From an uncultured Clostridia bacterium (GTDB lineage: Bacteria > Bacillota > Clostridia > Oscillospirales > CAG-272), in contig CALXUY010000044.1 of the NCBI GenBank assembly GCA_944391805.1, positions 1 through 54,198 on the forward strand: a stretch of DNA of 54,198 nt, in the 5' to 3' direction. Each line of letters opens with the position of its first letter. Position 1 is the stretch's first letter. The notes under the pieces were generated by a model that was given only the letters and a program-made list of their open reading frames with translations, was not told the DNA's origin and searched no databases. Of this stretch, positions 33,079-41,649 are shown one piece after another. The translations under genes were made by a program, and so were the position numbers.

Positions 33079-35034
33079 ATGCTGCAAAAACAGAAAGACA
33101 TGTGCGTATGCGGCGCTTCCGCCGCTTCCCGCATACGCGGGAGGGGGGCCGCGCGCCGAAATGGCGGGGCAAAGGGGTTCCTTGCCTGCCTGCTGGTGCT
33201 GACGCTGGTGTGGCTGGCCGTCCCGGCTGCTGCGGAAGGCTCTGCCGGGAAGACGTTGGATGCGGCGCCGGAGACGGTGTTCCCGATCACCTGTGACGAG
33301 GATTGGCAAACGCTCTGCCAGAATGCATCGGCATATGCCGGCGCGGTGATTGATATACAGGCCGATTTCAGCACCGGTGGCGTGAGCTTTCCCGAGCCCT
33401 TTACCGGGCTCCTGCGCGGAAACGGGCATACCGTCACCGGAATGACCGGAACCGATACCCCCATGTTCCGGGTGTTTGCCGGCTCGGCCCGTAATCTCAC
33501 ATTCGGTGACGAGAGGCTTGTTGCGACCTCCGGCCATGCCGGAGGACTGGCCGCAGCGGTCACCGGAACGGTGGTGCTGGAGAATCTGGTCAGCCGCGTC
33601 AATCTTGTCACCGCAACCGCCGGCCGGGGCGTCGGCGGCCTGATCGGCGCGATTACGGGAGAGAACAGCCATGTCACTTTGCGCAATTGCCGCAACGAGT
33701 ATGTGGGGGACGACGGGATTTCCGGAATCTGCAGCAAGAACAAATCCGCCTCCGCCGGCGGACTGATCGGAAAAGTGAGCGGCGACCATACGGTGGTGCT
33801 GCTTGAAGACTGTGTCAACGACGGACCGGTGACCTCATGGAACGGCAAACAGACCTCACAGGGAATTCACGGCGGCTTTGTGGGGGTATGGGAGCCTGCA
33901 AACGGCAGCCTGACCTTTGTCCGGTGTGTCAACAATGGAGACGTGACCTCCAAGGATCCGGTGGCGGGTTTTCTTGCCAAAGGGCCGCAGAGCGGCGAGA
34001 ACAACAGCTTTGAACTGATTTTTCAGAAGTGTGTGAACAACGGGAATATTGAAGGCGTTCATGTGGCAGGAAAAGAAAGCGCCATTGTTCCGGTCGCCGC
34101 GGGATTTGTTGCCAATGCGTATGCCGCAAGTGTTCGGTTTGACGCATGCTACAATGCGGGAACGGTGACAGGCGCGCCTTATGCCGCCGGCTTTGCCGTC
34201 AATCTGGAGTCCGCGGAGCTGGAGATGCAGTATTGCAGCAATCGTGCGGACATTCGGGCCTCGGTTACGGCCGAAACCGGGTGGGAGCTTTGCTCCGCGA
34301 CCTTCCTTCTGTCGGATGCCGCGCTGCCCGCACTCAACGTGCCGGATACCGGAACGATTCTCAACTCCGGCAGCGCGGAAAAGGCCTTTTATCAGGCCGG
34401 GAGCGTTGACGTCGCGGCGGAAATTCTGAATGATGATGAGGTGGTGCACCGGTTGCATTCCTATGAGCAGGGAACGCTGTTCCGGCCGGATGGCAGGCTG
34501 TTTTCTGAGACCTCCAGCCTGACCACACTGACGGGGATGTCGGTTCGTGCCGGCGATGTCACCGGCATCCGGTTCTGTACCACCATTCTCCGGTCGGAGT
34601 ACGAGGCATTGGAGAACGCCCGCATCAGCACCATCATCGCTCCGATGGCATATGTGGAGAGCGCCGGGGATTTCACCAAGGAGGCCCTGGCGGCGCTGGG
34701 ACATCCGGTCAACTATCTGGAGGTGGAGGCGGTCGAGGCCTATTCCGAGGACGAGGAGCGATTGACCTTTGCCGGGTCCCTTGTGGATATTTACGAAAAC
34801 CATTATGAGCTGGAATATGCCGCAAGGGGCTGCCTGACCTACGAAAAGGACGGGGAAACCGTTACCGTCTATGCGGATTACAGCGACCATGTCTTTGCCA
34901 GGAGCATATATGAGGTGTGCGTGGCCGCGCTTGCGGATCCGGACAACGGCCTGACCGATGCCGGCCTCTCGGCCGTCACCGGAATTGTGAATGCCGTGGA
35001 GGCGGTTCACGGCAATGGGAAGGAGGAAGAGTGA
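33079..35034 (+). CDS. Second GLUG-type secreted protein
   Basis: A 651-residue secreted protein with an unusually long basic N-terminal region before the signal helix (FLACLLVLTLVWLAVPAAAEG). Then comes a beta-helix with GLUG-like repeats (GGLAAAVTGTVVLENLVSRV, VGGLIGAITGENSHV, AGGLIGKVSGDHTVV) and cysteine-paired repeats of the form CVNNG. The C-terminal 170 residues form a separate domain (GDVTGIRFCTTILRSEYEAL) seen in other clostridial surface proteins. It has no visible anchor, unlike its neighbour. The ATG at 33079 is chosen because GGAG lies 7 bases upstream; other in-frame ATGs are at 33055 and 33073. It is 13 bases after the first GLUG gene. Confidence 0.75.
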   Translation: MLQKQKDMCVCGASAASRIRGRGAARRNGGAKGFLACLLVLTLVWLAVPAAAEGSAGKTLDAAPETVFPITCDEDWQTLCQNASAYAGAVIDIQADFSTGGVSFPEPFTGLLRGNGHTVTGMTGTDTPMFRVFAGSARNLTFGDERLVATSGHAGGLAAAVTGTVVLENLVSRVNLVTATAGRGVGGLIGAITGENSHVTLRNCRNEYVGDDGISGICSKNKSASAGGLIGKVSGDHTVVLLEDCVNDGPVTSWNGKQTSQGIHGGFVGVWEPANGSLTFVRCVNNGDVTSKDPVAGFLAKGPQSGENNSFELIFQKCVNNGNIEGVHVAGKESAIVPVAAGFVANAYAASVRFDACYNAGTVTGAPYAAGFAVNLESAELEMQYCSNRADIRASVTAETGWELCSATFLLSDAALPALNVPDTGTILNSGSAEKAFYQAGSVDVAAEILNDDEVVHRLHSYEQGTLFRPDGRLFSETSSLTTLTGMSVRAGDVTGIRFCTTILRSEYEALENARISTIIAPMAYVESAGDFTKEALAALGHPVNYLEVEAVEAYSEDEERLTFAGSLVDIYENHYELEYAARGCLTYEKDGETVTVYADYSDHVFARSIYEVCVAALADPDNGLTDAGLSAVTGIVNAVEAVHGNGKEEE

Positions 35035-35035
35035 A

Positions 35036-35155
35036 TTGAAACAGAGCTACCACCCCCCTTTTCTGGTCGTGCTCGCAGCCGGAGCTGCGGATCTGCTGCA
35101 AACCTCCGGTGACCCGTGGATTTCCGATCCCGAGCACTGGGAAGGAATTGACTGA
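35036..35155 (+). CDS. 39-residue peptide gene downstream of the GLUG pair
   Basis: A short frame starting TTG at 35036, one base after the stop of the GLUG gene, with AAGGAGG 9 bases upstream. It encodes MKQSYHPPFLVVLAAGAADL, then LQTSGDPWISDPEHWEGID. The pattern (MKxxYxxP start, hydrophobic middle, D-[IL]-[IL]-x-TSG, acidic/aromatic tail) resembles very short peptides that I recall beside surface-protein genes in gut Clostridia and Bacteroidota. A terminator follows 8 bases after the stop, so the peptide closes the operon. Its role is unknown. Confidence 0.55.
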   Translation: MKQSYHPPFLVVLAAGAADLLQTSGDPWISDPEHWEGID

Positions 35156-35162
35156 TGTCAGC

Positions 35163-35194
35163 CCCCGTTCCGGTTTTCCGGAACGGGGCTTTTG
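35163..35194 (+). terminator. Terminator of the lipoprotein/GLUG operon
   Basis: CCCCGTTCCGG-TTTT-CCGGAACGGGG followed by CTTTTG, immediately after the 39-residue peptide gene. Confidence 0.85.
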
Positions 35195-35302
35195 TCGCCT
35201 GCCGCCATTTTGATAAAAGGAAATTCGAGCGAATTTTCTTTGAAAATTTGCGGAAAAGGAATTCCGAACATCGGTAATTTTTGAGAAATCAGCAAAAAGG
35301 GC

Positions 35303-35331
35303 TTGCATATGCCAACAAAATATAGTATAAT
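35303..35331 (+). promoter_or_regulatory. Sigma-A promoter of the LacI-family gene
   Basis: TTGCAT (35303-35308), 17-base spacer, TATAAT (35326-35331). About 45 bases upstream of the ATG at 35378. Confidence 0.8.
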
Positions 35332-35377
35332 GAAAAAAACAGATTGACTGCACAGACGGCAGGGAAGGGGGAGCAGA

Positions 35378-36412
35378 ATGAAGGTGCGGCTGAAGGAAAT
35401 TGCCGAGGCAACCGGCTTTTCGATCAACACGGTTTCCCATGCGCTGCGCGACGAGCCGGATATTTCCGAGGCGACCAAGCGCATCATACGCGAAACGGCA
35501 GAAAAGATCGGCTACATCCCGAATATTCAGGCCAGCGGCATCAAATCCGGCAAAAGCCGGATCATCTCCATCATTCTGCCGGACATCAAAAACCCGCACT
35601 TCACCATTGTGTTCCGGGAGATTGAGCACTATTTTCACAATCTGGGGCTGACGCCGTTTTTTATGAATACCAACGAAACGCTCAAGGATGAGCTGAACGC
35701 GGTCAGAATTTCCATCGGCCAGAACGTGGAAGGGGTGATCATCTGCCCGACACAGGTGAACACCGAATGCATCGAGCTGCTTGCGCGTTCCCATATCCCG
35801 TATGTGCTGATCGGACGGCATTTTGAGGGGGACTCCCGAAGCAATTTTGTCGTATGCGACGATGAAAATGGCGGGTACATCGCCACCCGGCATCTGGCTT
35901 CTCTGGGACATCGCTTCATTGCATATGTGCGGGTGAATGGCTGCATCTCCTCTGACCGCGAGCGCTTTATGGGGTACCGCCGGGCCTTGGAGGAGGCAGG
36001 CATTCCCTTCCGGGACGAGCAGATCCTCAATCTGTCTCTGGCGGAGGACGGCAATGCGGTGCGCATCCGGGAGTATCTCGCCGCACACCCCGAATGCACG
36101 GCAATTCTTTCGTTCAACGATATTTTGGCCTATAGCATCATTTACGAGATCCGTCGGATCGGGAAGTCGGTGCCGGGGGATATTTCGGTCATGGGCTTTG
36201 ATAATATCTGCTCGGATTATACCTTTCCGACACAGCTATCCTCGGTCAGCGTTTCCAAAAAGCATATGGCTCATACGGCTTCGGAAATGCTCTGCCGCTA
36301 TATTCGGGGCGCCGGAGAACACAAGCCGGAACAGCCGAATCAGATCGTCCTTCCCACCACGCTCTACCTCCGCGAAACCACCGCTCCGGTCAGAACGGCG
36401 GGAGCGGATTGA
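35378..36412 (+). CDS. LacI-family transcriptional regulator
   Basis: A 344-residue regulator with a LacI helix-turn-helix (residues 3-25, VRLKEIAEATGFSINTVSHA), a hinge (QASGIKSGKSRII) and a periplasmic-binding-protein-like ligand domain of the PurR type. Ligand-contact segments such as RERFMGYRRALEEAG and SFNDILA are present. It is directly upstream of the glycyl radical enzyme gene, whose promoter carries a CG-centred palindrome just past the -10. It very likely represses that operon until a sugar-type effector is bound. Its own promoter is good and the gene ends in a terminator. Confidence 0.93.
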   Translation: MKVRLKEIAEATGFSINTVSHALRDEPDISEATKRIIRETAEKIGYIPNIQASGIKSGKSRIISIILPDIKNPHFTIVFREIEHYFHNLGLTPFFMNTNETLKDELNAVRISIGQNVEGVIICPTQVNTECIELLARSHIPYVLIGRHFEGDSRSNFVVCDDENGGYIATRHLASLGHRFIAYVRVNGCISSDRERFMGYRRALEEAGIPFRDEQILNLSLAEDGNAVRIREYLAAHPECTAILSFNDILAYSIIYEIRRIGKSVPGDISVMGFDNICSDYTFPTQLSSVSVSKKHMAHTASEMLCRYIRGAGEHKPEQPNQIVLPTTLYLRETTAPVRTAGAD

Positions 36413-36429
36413 CACAGCCGGCCATCGAA

Positions 36430-36464
36430 ACGGACGCCTCCTGAAAGGGAGCGTCCTTTTTTTG
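36430..36464 (+). terminator. Terminator after the LacI-family gene
   Basis: GGACGCCTCC and GGGAGCGTCC pair (one mismatch region) and are followed by TTTTTTT. Confidence 0.7.
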
Positions 36465-36627
36465 CGCATTTGCCGGTAGAACCGGTGTATTTTCCTTGCC
36501 TGTTGGTACTTCCGGGGGATGTGCGCCGCGTTCCGTTTGCATGTCCCGCCCGGGATTTTCGTGCGAAATTCCCTTTTTTTGTGCTGTATGTATAAATATT
36601 TTTCATGAGTTTGGTATAAAATGACAG

Positions 36628-36683
36628 TTGCTTTTTCCCGTCTTCTATGCTATAATTGTATCACAGAGCATTAACGATAATGC
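36628..36683 (+). promoter_or_regulatory. Promoter and LacI-type operator of the glycyl radical enzyme operon
   Basis: TTGCTT (36628-36633), 17-base spacer, TATAAT (36651-36656). At 36668-36683 lies GCATTA-ACGA-TAATGC, a 16-bp CG-centred palindrome in the form LacI-family proteins bind, located at about +5 to +20 where a repressor blocks elongation. The start codon is 13 bases further on. Confidence 0.7.
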
Positions 36684-36695
36684 ACGGGGAGAGAC

Positions 36696-38672
36696 ATGAA
36701 AAGAGAATTATATCAATACTATATTATTGACCGCGCGCATCACGCAAACCGTGTGGAATGCAGGGAACCGCTTGCGGCTTCTTATGCCGCGCTGGGGCTG
36801 CATGCGCGTGAGCGCATGACGCGGCGCTTCGAATTCCTGTGTCGGGCGGAGACGCCGCACATGCATCCGTCGGAGCAGATTGTCCTTGTCAGAACCGTGA
36901 AGCAGCAGCCGGATATTTTTACCGCCGAGGAGTGGGAGACGCTGCGCCGGACGCACTTTATCCACGAGCACGGCTATGTCTCCAATCTCTCGCCGGACTA
37001 CGGGGCCGCCATTCAGTCGGGGCTGCTTGCCGTCCGGGCGCGCGCGGACGGATATGGCCGCCGGATGATCGATGCGCTCATCGGCTTGTGCGACCGGTAT
37101 CGCGCCGAGGCGGAGCGGCTCGGGCGGGACGATGTCGCCGCGGTGCTCACGCAGGTTCCGCGATACGGCGCACGCAATTTCCGCGAGGCCCTGCAGATGT
37201 TCCGTATTCTGCATTATGCGCTTTGGCTGGAGGGGGATTATCACAATACGGTCGGGCGCTTCGACCAGTATCTGTATCCGTACTTCAGGCGGGATATGGA
37301 GGCCGGCGTGTATACCCGTGAGCAGGCGCTGGAGCTGCTGGAGGACTTTTTCCTCTCCTTCAATAAGGACAGCGATCTTTATATCGGTGTGCAGCAGGGA
37401 GATAACGGGCAGAGCATGGTGCTGGGAGGGAGACTGCCGGACGGGAGCGAGGGCTTTAACGAGCTTTCCGAGCTTTGTCTGCTGGCAAGCCGGAATCTCG
37501 GGCTGATCGACCCGAAGATCAATTTGCGCGTATCCGCCCGGACCCCGCTTTCGATTTATGAAAAGGGGACCGAGCTGACCCGGGTCGGGCTGGGTTTTCC
37601 GCAGTATTCCAATGACGATGTTGTCATTGAGGGGCTGACCCGTCTGGGCTATGACTACGAGGATGCGGTGAATTATGTGGTGGCTGCCTGCTGGGAATTC
37701 ATCATCCCGGGCGTGGGGAACGATGTCGCCAACATTGGCGCCGTCAATTTTCCGGCGCTGACCGACCGCGCCATTCGCCGCTGCCTGACGCAGGGGGGCG
37801 GGACCTTCCCGGAGCTGCTGCAGGCCGTGCAGGCGGAAATCCGGCGGGAGTGCGACCGCATCACAGGAAGCATTCAGGATGTCTGGTTTGTTCCGTCCCC
37901 GTTTATGGATCTGCTGCGGGACGGCAAAAAGTACAACAATTTCGGTCTGCACGGCAGCGGCATTGCCTGCGCGGCGGATGCGCTGGCGGCCGTGGAGCGG
38001 TATGTGTATCAGGAGAAAAGGGTCACACCCGAGCGCCTGCTCCATGCGTTGGATACCGATTATGCGGATGACCCCGAGCTGCTGCATCTGCTCCGCTTTG
38101 AGGCTCCCAAAATGGGAACCGGAAACGACCGGGCGGACGCGCTGGGCGGTATGCTGCTGGATTGGTTTGCCGACGCGCTGGAGGGGAAGCGGAACTGCCT
38201 GGGCGGCGTCTGGCGGGCGGGAACCGGTACCGCCATGTATTATCTCTGGCACGCCCGCGAGCTTGGCGCCACGGCGGACGGAAGAAGGGCGGGGGAGCCG
38301 TTCGGCACCAATTTTTCCCCCAGCCTGTTTGCGCAGGTGCCGGGGCCGCTGACCGACGTGATCTCCTTTACCAAACAGAATCTGATCCGGGCCATCAACG
38401 GCGGCCCGCTGACGCTGGAGTTTGCTGCGGGGGTATTTCAGAATCCCGAGAGCATCCGCAAGGTGGCCATGCTCGTGCGGTATTTCATCCAGCGCGGCGG
38501 ACATCAGCTTCAGCTCAACGCCGTCAATCTGGAAGCCATGCGGGAAGCGCAGAAGCATCCCGAGCGGTACCGCCAGCTGGTGGTGCGTATCTGGGGCTGG
38601 TCGGCATATTTTGTGGAGCTGGACAGGGATTTTCAGAACCATGTCATGGCGCGTCAGGAGTACACGGTGTAG
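36696..38672 (+). CDS. Glycyl radical enzyme (PFL-like family, unassigned class)
   Basis: A 658-residue glycyl radical enzyme. The thiyl-radical cysteine is Cys332 in VAACWEF, giving the Cys-x-Glu pair (Glu334) of dehydratases and other C-O/C-N eliminases rather than the Cys-Cys of pyruvate formate-lyase. The glycyl radical loop VRIWGWSAYF has Gly634, 24 residues from the C-terminus as expected. The N-terminus (MHPSEQIVLVRTVKQQPDIF) is the usual start of the fold, so the protein is complete but about 120 residues shorter than known eliminases. It is followed 3 bases later by its own activase and then a glycosidase, behind a LacI-type operator. Radical elimination on a sugar- or polyol-derived substrate is a likely but unproven role. 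Confidence 0.9.
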   Translation: MKRELYQYYIIDRAHHANRVECREPLAASYAALGLHARERMTRRFEFLCRAETPHMHPSEQIVLVRTVKQQPDIFTAEEWETLRRTHFIHEHGYVSNLSPDYGAAIQSGLLAVRARADGYGRRMIDALIGLCDRYRAEAERLGRDDVAAVLTQVPRYGARNFREALQMFRILHYALWLEGDYHNTVGRFDQYLYPYFRRDMEAGVYTREQALELLEDFFLSFNKDSDLYIGVQQGDNGQSMVLGGRLPDGSEGFNELSELCLLASRNLGLIDPKINLRVSARTPLSIYEKGTELTRVGLGFPQYSNDDVVIEGLTRLGYDYEDAVNYVVAACWEFIIPGVGNDVANIGAVNFPALTDRAIRRCLTQGGGTFPELLQAVQAEIRRECDRITGSIQDVWFVPSPFMDLLRDGKKYNNFGLHGSGIACAADALAAVERYVYQEKRVTPERLLHALDTDYADDPELLHLLRFEAPKMGTGNDRADALGGMLLDWFADALEGKRNCLGGVWRAGTGTAMYYLWHARELGATADGRRAGEPFGTNFSPSLFAQVPGPLTDVISFTKQNLIRAINGGPLTLEFAAGVFQNPESIRKVAMLVRYFIQRGGHQLQLNAVNLEAMREAQKHPERYRQLVVRIWGWSAYFVELDRDFQNHVMARQEYTV

Positions 38673-38675
38673 CTC

Positions 38676-39449
38676 ATGAAAGGGCTGGTGTTTGACATCA
38701 AGGAGTTTGCGCTCAACGACGGGGCCGGCATCCGCACCACGGTGTTCCTCAAGGGCTGCCCGCTGCGCTGTATCTGGTGCCACAATCCGGAGGGGTTGTC
38801 GCCTCACCGGGAGGTGTATGTCAGGGAGAGTCGCTGCACCCACTGCGGGCTGTGTCTGCGCCCCTGCACACATCCGGAATGCCAGGGGCTGGGGCGGTGC
38901 CTGCACATTTGTCCGCAAAACCTTGTCAGTGCGGCAGGCGTGGAATGGGAGAGCGCAGCGCTTGCCCGGCGGCTGCTGGAGCAGTCGGATGTGTATGAGA
39001 GCACCGGAGGCGGCGTCACGCTCTCGGGCGGCGAGCCCCTCCAGCAGGCGGAGTTCTGTGTTGGGCTGCTGGAGCGGCTCCGGGGACGGGTACACCGTAC
39101 GCTGGAGACCTCCGGCTATGCCGCGCCCGGGGTGTTCCGGCAGGTGGTGAGCCAATGCGATTTTGTGTATATGGATCTCAAGCTGGCCGATCGTGCCGCC
39201 CATATCGAGTATACCGGCGTGCCGAATGACCGGATTCTCGAAAACGCGGTATGGCTGCGGCGGAGCGGAAAGCCGCACTGCTTCCGCACACCGCTGATTC
39301 CCGGAATCACCGATTCCGAGGAAAATCTGCGTGCCATCGCGCGCATTGCCGGAGACAGCCCGACCGAGCTGCTGCCCTACAATCCGCTCGCTCCGGCCAA
39401 ATACCCGAACGTGGGCAGACGCTTCTCCGACCGTATCCGTCCCGGATGA
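38676..39449 (+). CDS. Glycyl radical enzyme activase (radical SAM)
   Basis: A 257-residue radical-SAM activase that installs the glycyl radical on its partner. The SAM cluster motif CxxxCxxC is Cys28, Cys32, Cys35 in GCPLRCIWCHNPEG. An inserted ferredoxin-like region with seven cysteines (54, 57, 60, 64, 69, 75, 79) marks the eliminase-type activases as opposed to the PFL activase. One cysteine of the usual eight seems absent. The GGEP motif is TLSGGEPL. Its C-terminus is a little short. The gene begins 3 bases after the enzyme gene, so the pair is made together. Confidence 0.92.
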   Translation: MKGLVFDIKEFALNDGAGIRTTVFLKGCPLRCIWCHNPEGLSPHREVYVRESRCTHCGLCLRPCTHPECQGLGRCLHICPQNLVSAAGVEWESAALARRLLEQSDVYESTGGGVTLSGGEPLQQAEFCVGLLERLRGRVHRTLETSGYAAPGVFRQVVSQCDFVYMDLKLADRAAHIEYTGVPNDRILENAVWLRRSGKPHCFRTPLIPGITDSEENLRAIARIAGDSPTELLPYNPLAPAKYPNVGRRFSDRIRPG

Positions 39450-39490
39450 ACCGGGGCGCACTCGACATTGCTTTCGGAAGGGAAATCACA

Positions 39491-41521
39491 ATGAAGGAAA
39501 TTCAATGGAAAACGCTTGCCGTGACCGACACAGGCGGAACCCGCATCCCGGTTCCGGCCGGCGGCGGGGCACTGACCCTGCGCATGGTGCCGGTGGAGAC
39601 GGATGCGTGCCGGGGCTATGCCGGCTATGTCTCTCTGGACTGCGCGGGCGGCATGAGCGGGAGCGATACCGCCGTGCTGGTGCCGGAATGCGAGGATGCA
39701 GGGGCTTATCTTGCCATTGTCAACCACTCCCCCTATTGGTGTCGCCCGTTCTGGGGCGACAGCCTGCGGGAGCTGCCCGCCCGGACGCAGGAGCTGCTGC
39801 TGGAGGGGGAGGACGGCTACATCTGCTGGCTGCCGGTCTGTGCCGGGGAGCTGAAAACCGTTCTGCAGGGAGGTGCGGACGGCATGGAGCTCTCGGTTTC
39901 CTCCAATCTCGACGGCATGACCCGGTGTCCCGAGCAGCTTTCGTTTCTGTGCATGGAGGGAAAAAACGCATCCGGGCTGCTGCACGCCATTGCGAAAACA
40001 GCGGCAGGACTGCTGGGCAACGGTCTGCGGATGCGGGAGGAACGGGCGTATCCCGAGGTGCTCGGGTATCTCGGCTGGTGCTCGTGGGACGCCTTTCAGA
40101 TCCGGGTCAGCCGGGACGGGCTGCTGGAAAAGGCAAGGGAGTTCCGGGAGAAGCGATTGCCGGTGCACTATGCCATCATCGACGATATGTGGGCCGACGT
40201 GCCGGGACTGAACGACATCCCGGAGGAAACCTCCTTCGGCGATATGGTGAAAATCATGCACGCAAGCAGGCTCCGGCGCTTTGAGGGTGACCCGGTCCGC
40301 TTTCCGGGGGGGATGCAAAGCGCGATTGCGGCGCTGAAGGCCGCGGGAATCCCCGCGGTGGGGGTCTGGTTCCCAACCACGGGCTACTGGAGCGGCATGG
40401 AGCCGGGAGGGGAGGCCGAGCGGGAGCTGGCCGGGCTGCTGGTCACAACGGAGAAGGGGCTGCGCATTCCGTCCCCGGAGCACGACTGCGCCGGGCGGTA
40501 CTTCGATGCTCTCTGCGGCAAGGCACGCGCGTGGGGCGCCGACTTTGTCAAGATCGACAATCAGGGCTTTCACCGGAACTATCGCGGGCTTGCCGCCTAC
40601 GGTCGGAGCGCGGCGGCCATCCAGTCCGCCATCGACGGAGCGACCGGGCGGCAGTTTGGCGGAGCCGTCATCAATTGCATGGGAATGCCGAACGAGTGTC
40701 TGTTTCACCGCACGCAAAGCGCCGTTTGCCGCTGCTCGGACGATTTTATGCCCGAGAGCCGGGAGTGGTTTGCCAAAAACATTCTGCAATGCGCCTACAA
40801 CGGGCTGCTGCAGGGGCAGTATCAGGTCAACGACTGGGATATGTGGTGGACCGACGACGAGCAGGCCGTCAAAAACAGCCTGTGCCGCGCGGTCAGCGGA
40901 GGACCGATATACATCTCCGACCGGCTGGGAAGAACCCGCCCCGAGGTGCTGCGCCCGCTGACGCTCTCGGACGGACGCATCCTGCGCTGCGACCTGAGCG
41001 CCGCCCCCACGGACGATTGCCTGATGCACGACCCGACAAAGGAGCACCGGGTGTTCAAAATCCGCAACCGGGCGGGTGAGAGCGGGATCCTGGCGGCCTT
41101 CCACATTTCGGCCGAAAGCACGCCAGTCAAGGGCTTTGCGTCGCCCGAGGACTGCGGTCTGCCGGTTGGAAGCTACGCATGGTACGAGTATTTCACCCGG
41201 GCGGCGGGCATTCTGCCGGCGGGTGGGCGTGTGGAAATTGAGCTGGCGGGAAACGACGATTTCCGGCTGTATACCTTTGTGCCGATGCCGGCCGGCGGCG
41301 TTGCCGTGCTGGGGAGAACCGATCTGTTCATCGGCGTCAGCGCCGCGTGCCGGAGCGGGGACACCGTGGTGCTGGCGGAGGAGGGCGGCAGGGTCGGCCT
41401 GGTCAGCGCCGCGCCTGTGTGTGTGATGACTCTGGCAGGGGCGCCGGTGCCGGTAAATCGGCGGGGGGTATTGACCGAGATCATCCCTCCAAAGGGGGAA
41501 ACGGTATTGCGGCTTCAATGA
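39491..41521 (+). CDS. GH36 / raffinose-synthase-like alpha-galactosidase
   Basis: A 676-residue cytoplasmic enzyme (no signal peptide) of the GH36 clan in the raffinose synthase/Sip1 style: N-terminal beta-sandwich, then a barrel beginning LGYLGWCSWDAFQIRVSRDG. The expected nucleophile is Asp356 in FVKIDNQG and the acid/base pair is in CRCSDDFMPE (Asp417/Asp418). A QVNDWDMWWTDD segment follows. It should cleave or transfer alpha-galactosyl groups. The ATG at 39491 follows GGAAGGG; an ATG at 39446 that overlaps the activase stop lacks a ribosome binding site. It is the third gene of the LacI-controlled operon, linking a galactoside to the glycyl radical enzyme. Confidence 0.82.
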   Translation: MKEIQWKTLAVTDTGGTRIPVPAGGGALTLRMVPVETDACRGYAGYVSLDCAGGMSGSDTAVLVPECEDAGAYLAIVNHSPYWCRPFWGDSLRELPARTQELLLEGEDGYICWLPVCAGELKTVLQGGADGMELSVSSNLDGMTRCPEQLSFLCMEGKNASGLLHAIAKTAAGLLGNGLRMREERAYPEVLGYLGWCSWDAFQIRVSRDGLLEKAREFREKRLPVHYAIIDDMWADVPGLNDIPEETSFGDMVKIMHASRLRRFEGDPVRFPGGMQSAIAALKAAGIPAVGVWFPTTGYWSGMEPGGEAERELAGLLVTTEKGLRIPSPEHDCAGRYFDALCGKARAWGADFVKIDNQGFHRNYRGLAAYGRSAAAIQSAIDGATGRQFGGAVINCMGMPNECLFHRTQSAVCRCSDDFMPESREWFAKNILQCAYNGLLQGQYQVNDWDMWWTDDEQAVKNSLCRAVSGGPIYISDRLGRTRPEVLRPLTLSDGRILRCDLSAAPTDDCLMHDPTKEHRVFKIRNRAGESGILAAFHISAESTPVKGFASPEDCGLPVGSYAWYEYFTRAAGILPAGGRVEIELAGNDDFRLYTFVPMPAGGVAVLGRTDLFIGVSAACRSGDTVVLAEEGGRVGLVSAAPVCVMTLAGAPVPVNRRGVLTEIIPPKGETVLRLQ

Positions 41522-41565
41522 TGTTTGCAATCATCGGAAAATCCATATTTTTAACAAAAATAATC

Positions 41566-41598
41566 AAGAGGTTTTTACAATGCATACAAAAATCTCTT
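41566..41598. repeat. Inverted repeat upstream of the second solute-binding gene
   Basis: AAGAGGTTTTT and AAAAATCTCTT (10 of 11 bases complementary) flank ACAATGCATAC. It lies between the glycosidase stop and the lipoprotein ATG at 41650. It could be an operator or a weak terminator; there is no clear T-run. Confidence 0.5.
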
Positions 41599-41649
41599 GT
41601 TATTTAATACACTCATTGACGGGTGAAAAAACAAACAAAGGAGGATCTC

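Noticed and set aside
36708..39461. A 917-codon open frame on the minus strand through the glycyl radical enzyme and activase genes.
   Set aside because: It is antisense to two clear genes with intact catalytic motifs, has no ribosome binding site or domain, and reflects GC-rich codon usage with few stops.
39377..41530. A 717-codon minus-strand frame through the GH36-like gene.
   Set aside because: Same reason: an Arg/Pro/Gln-rich antisense shadow of a gene with clear active-site motifs.
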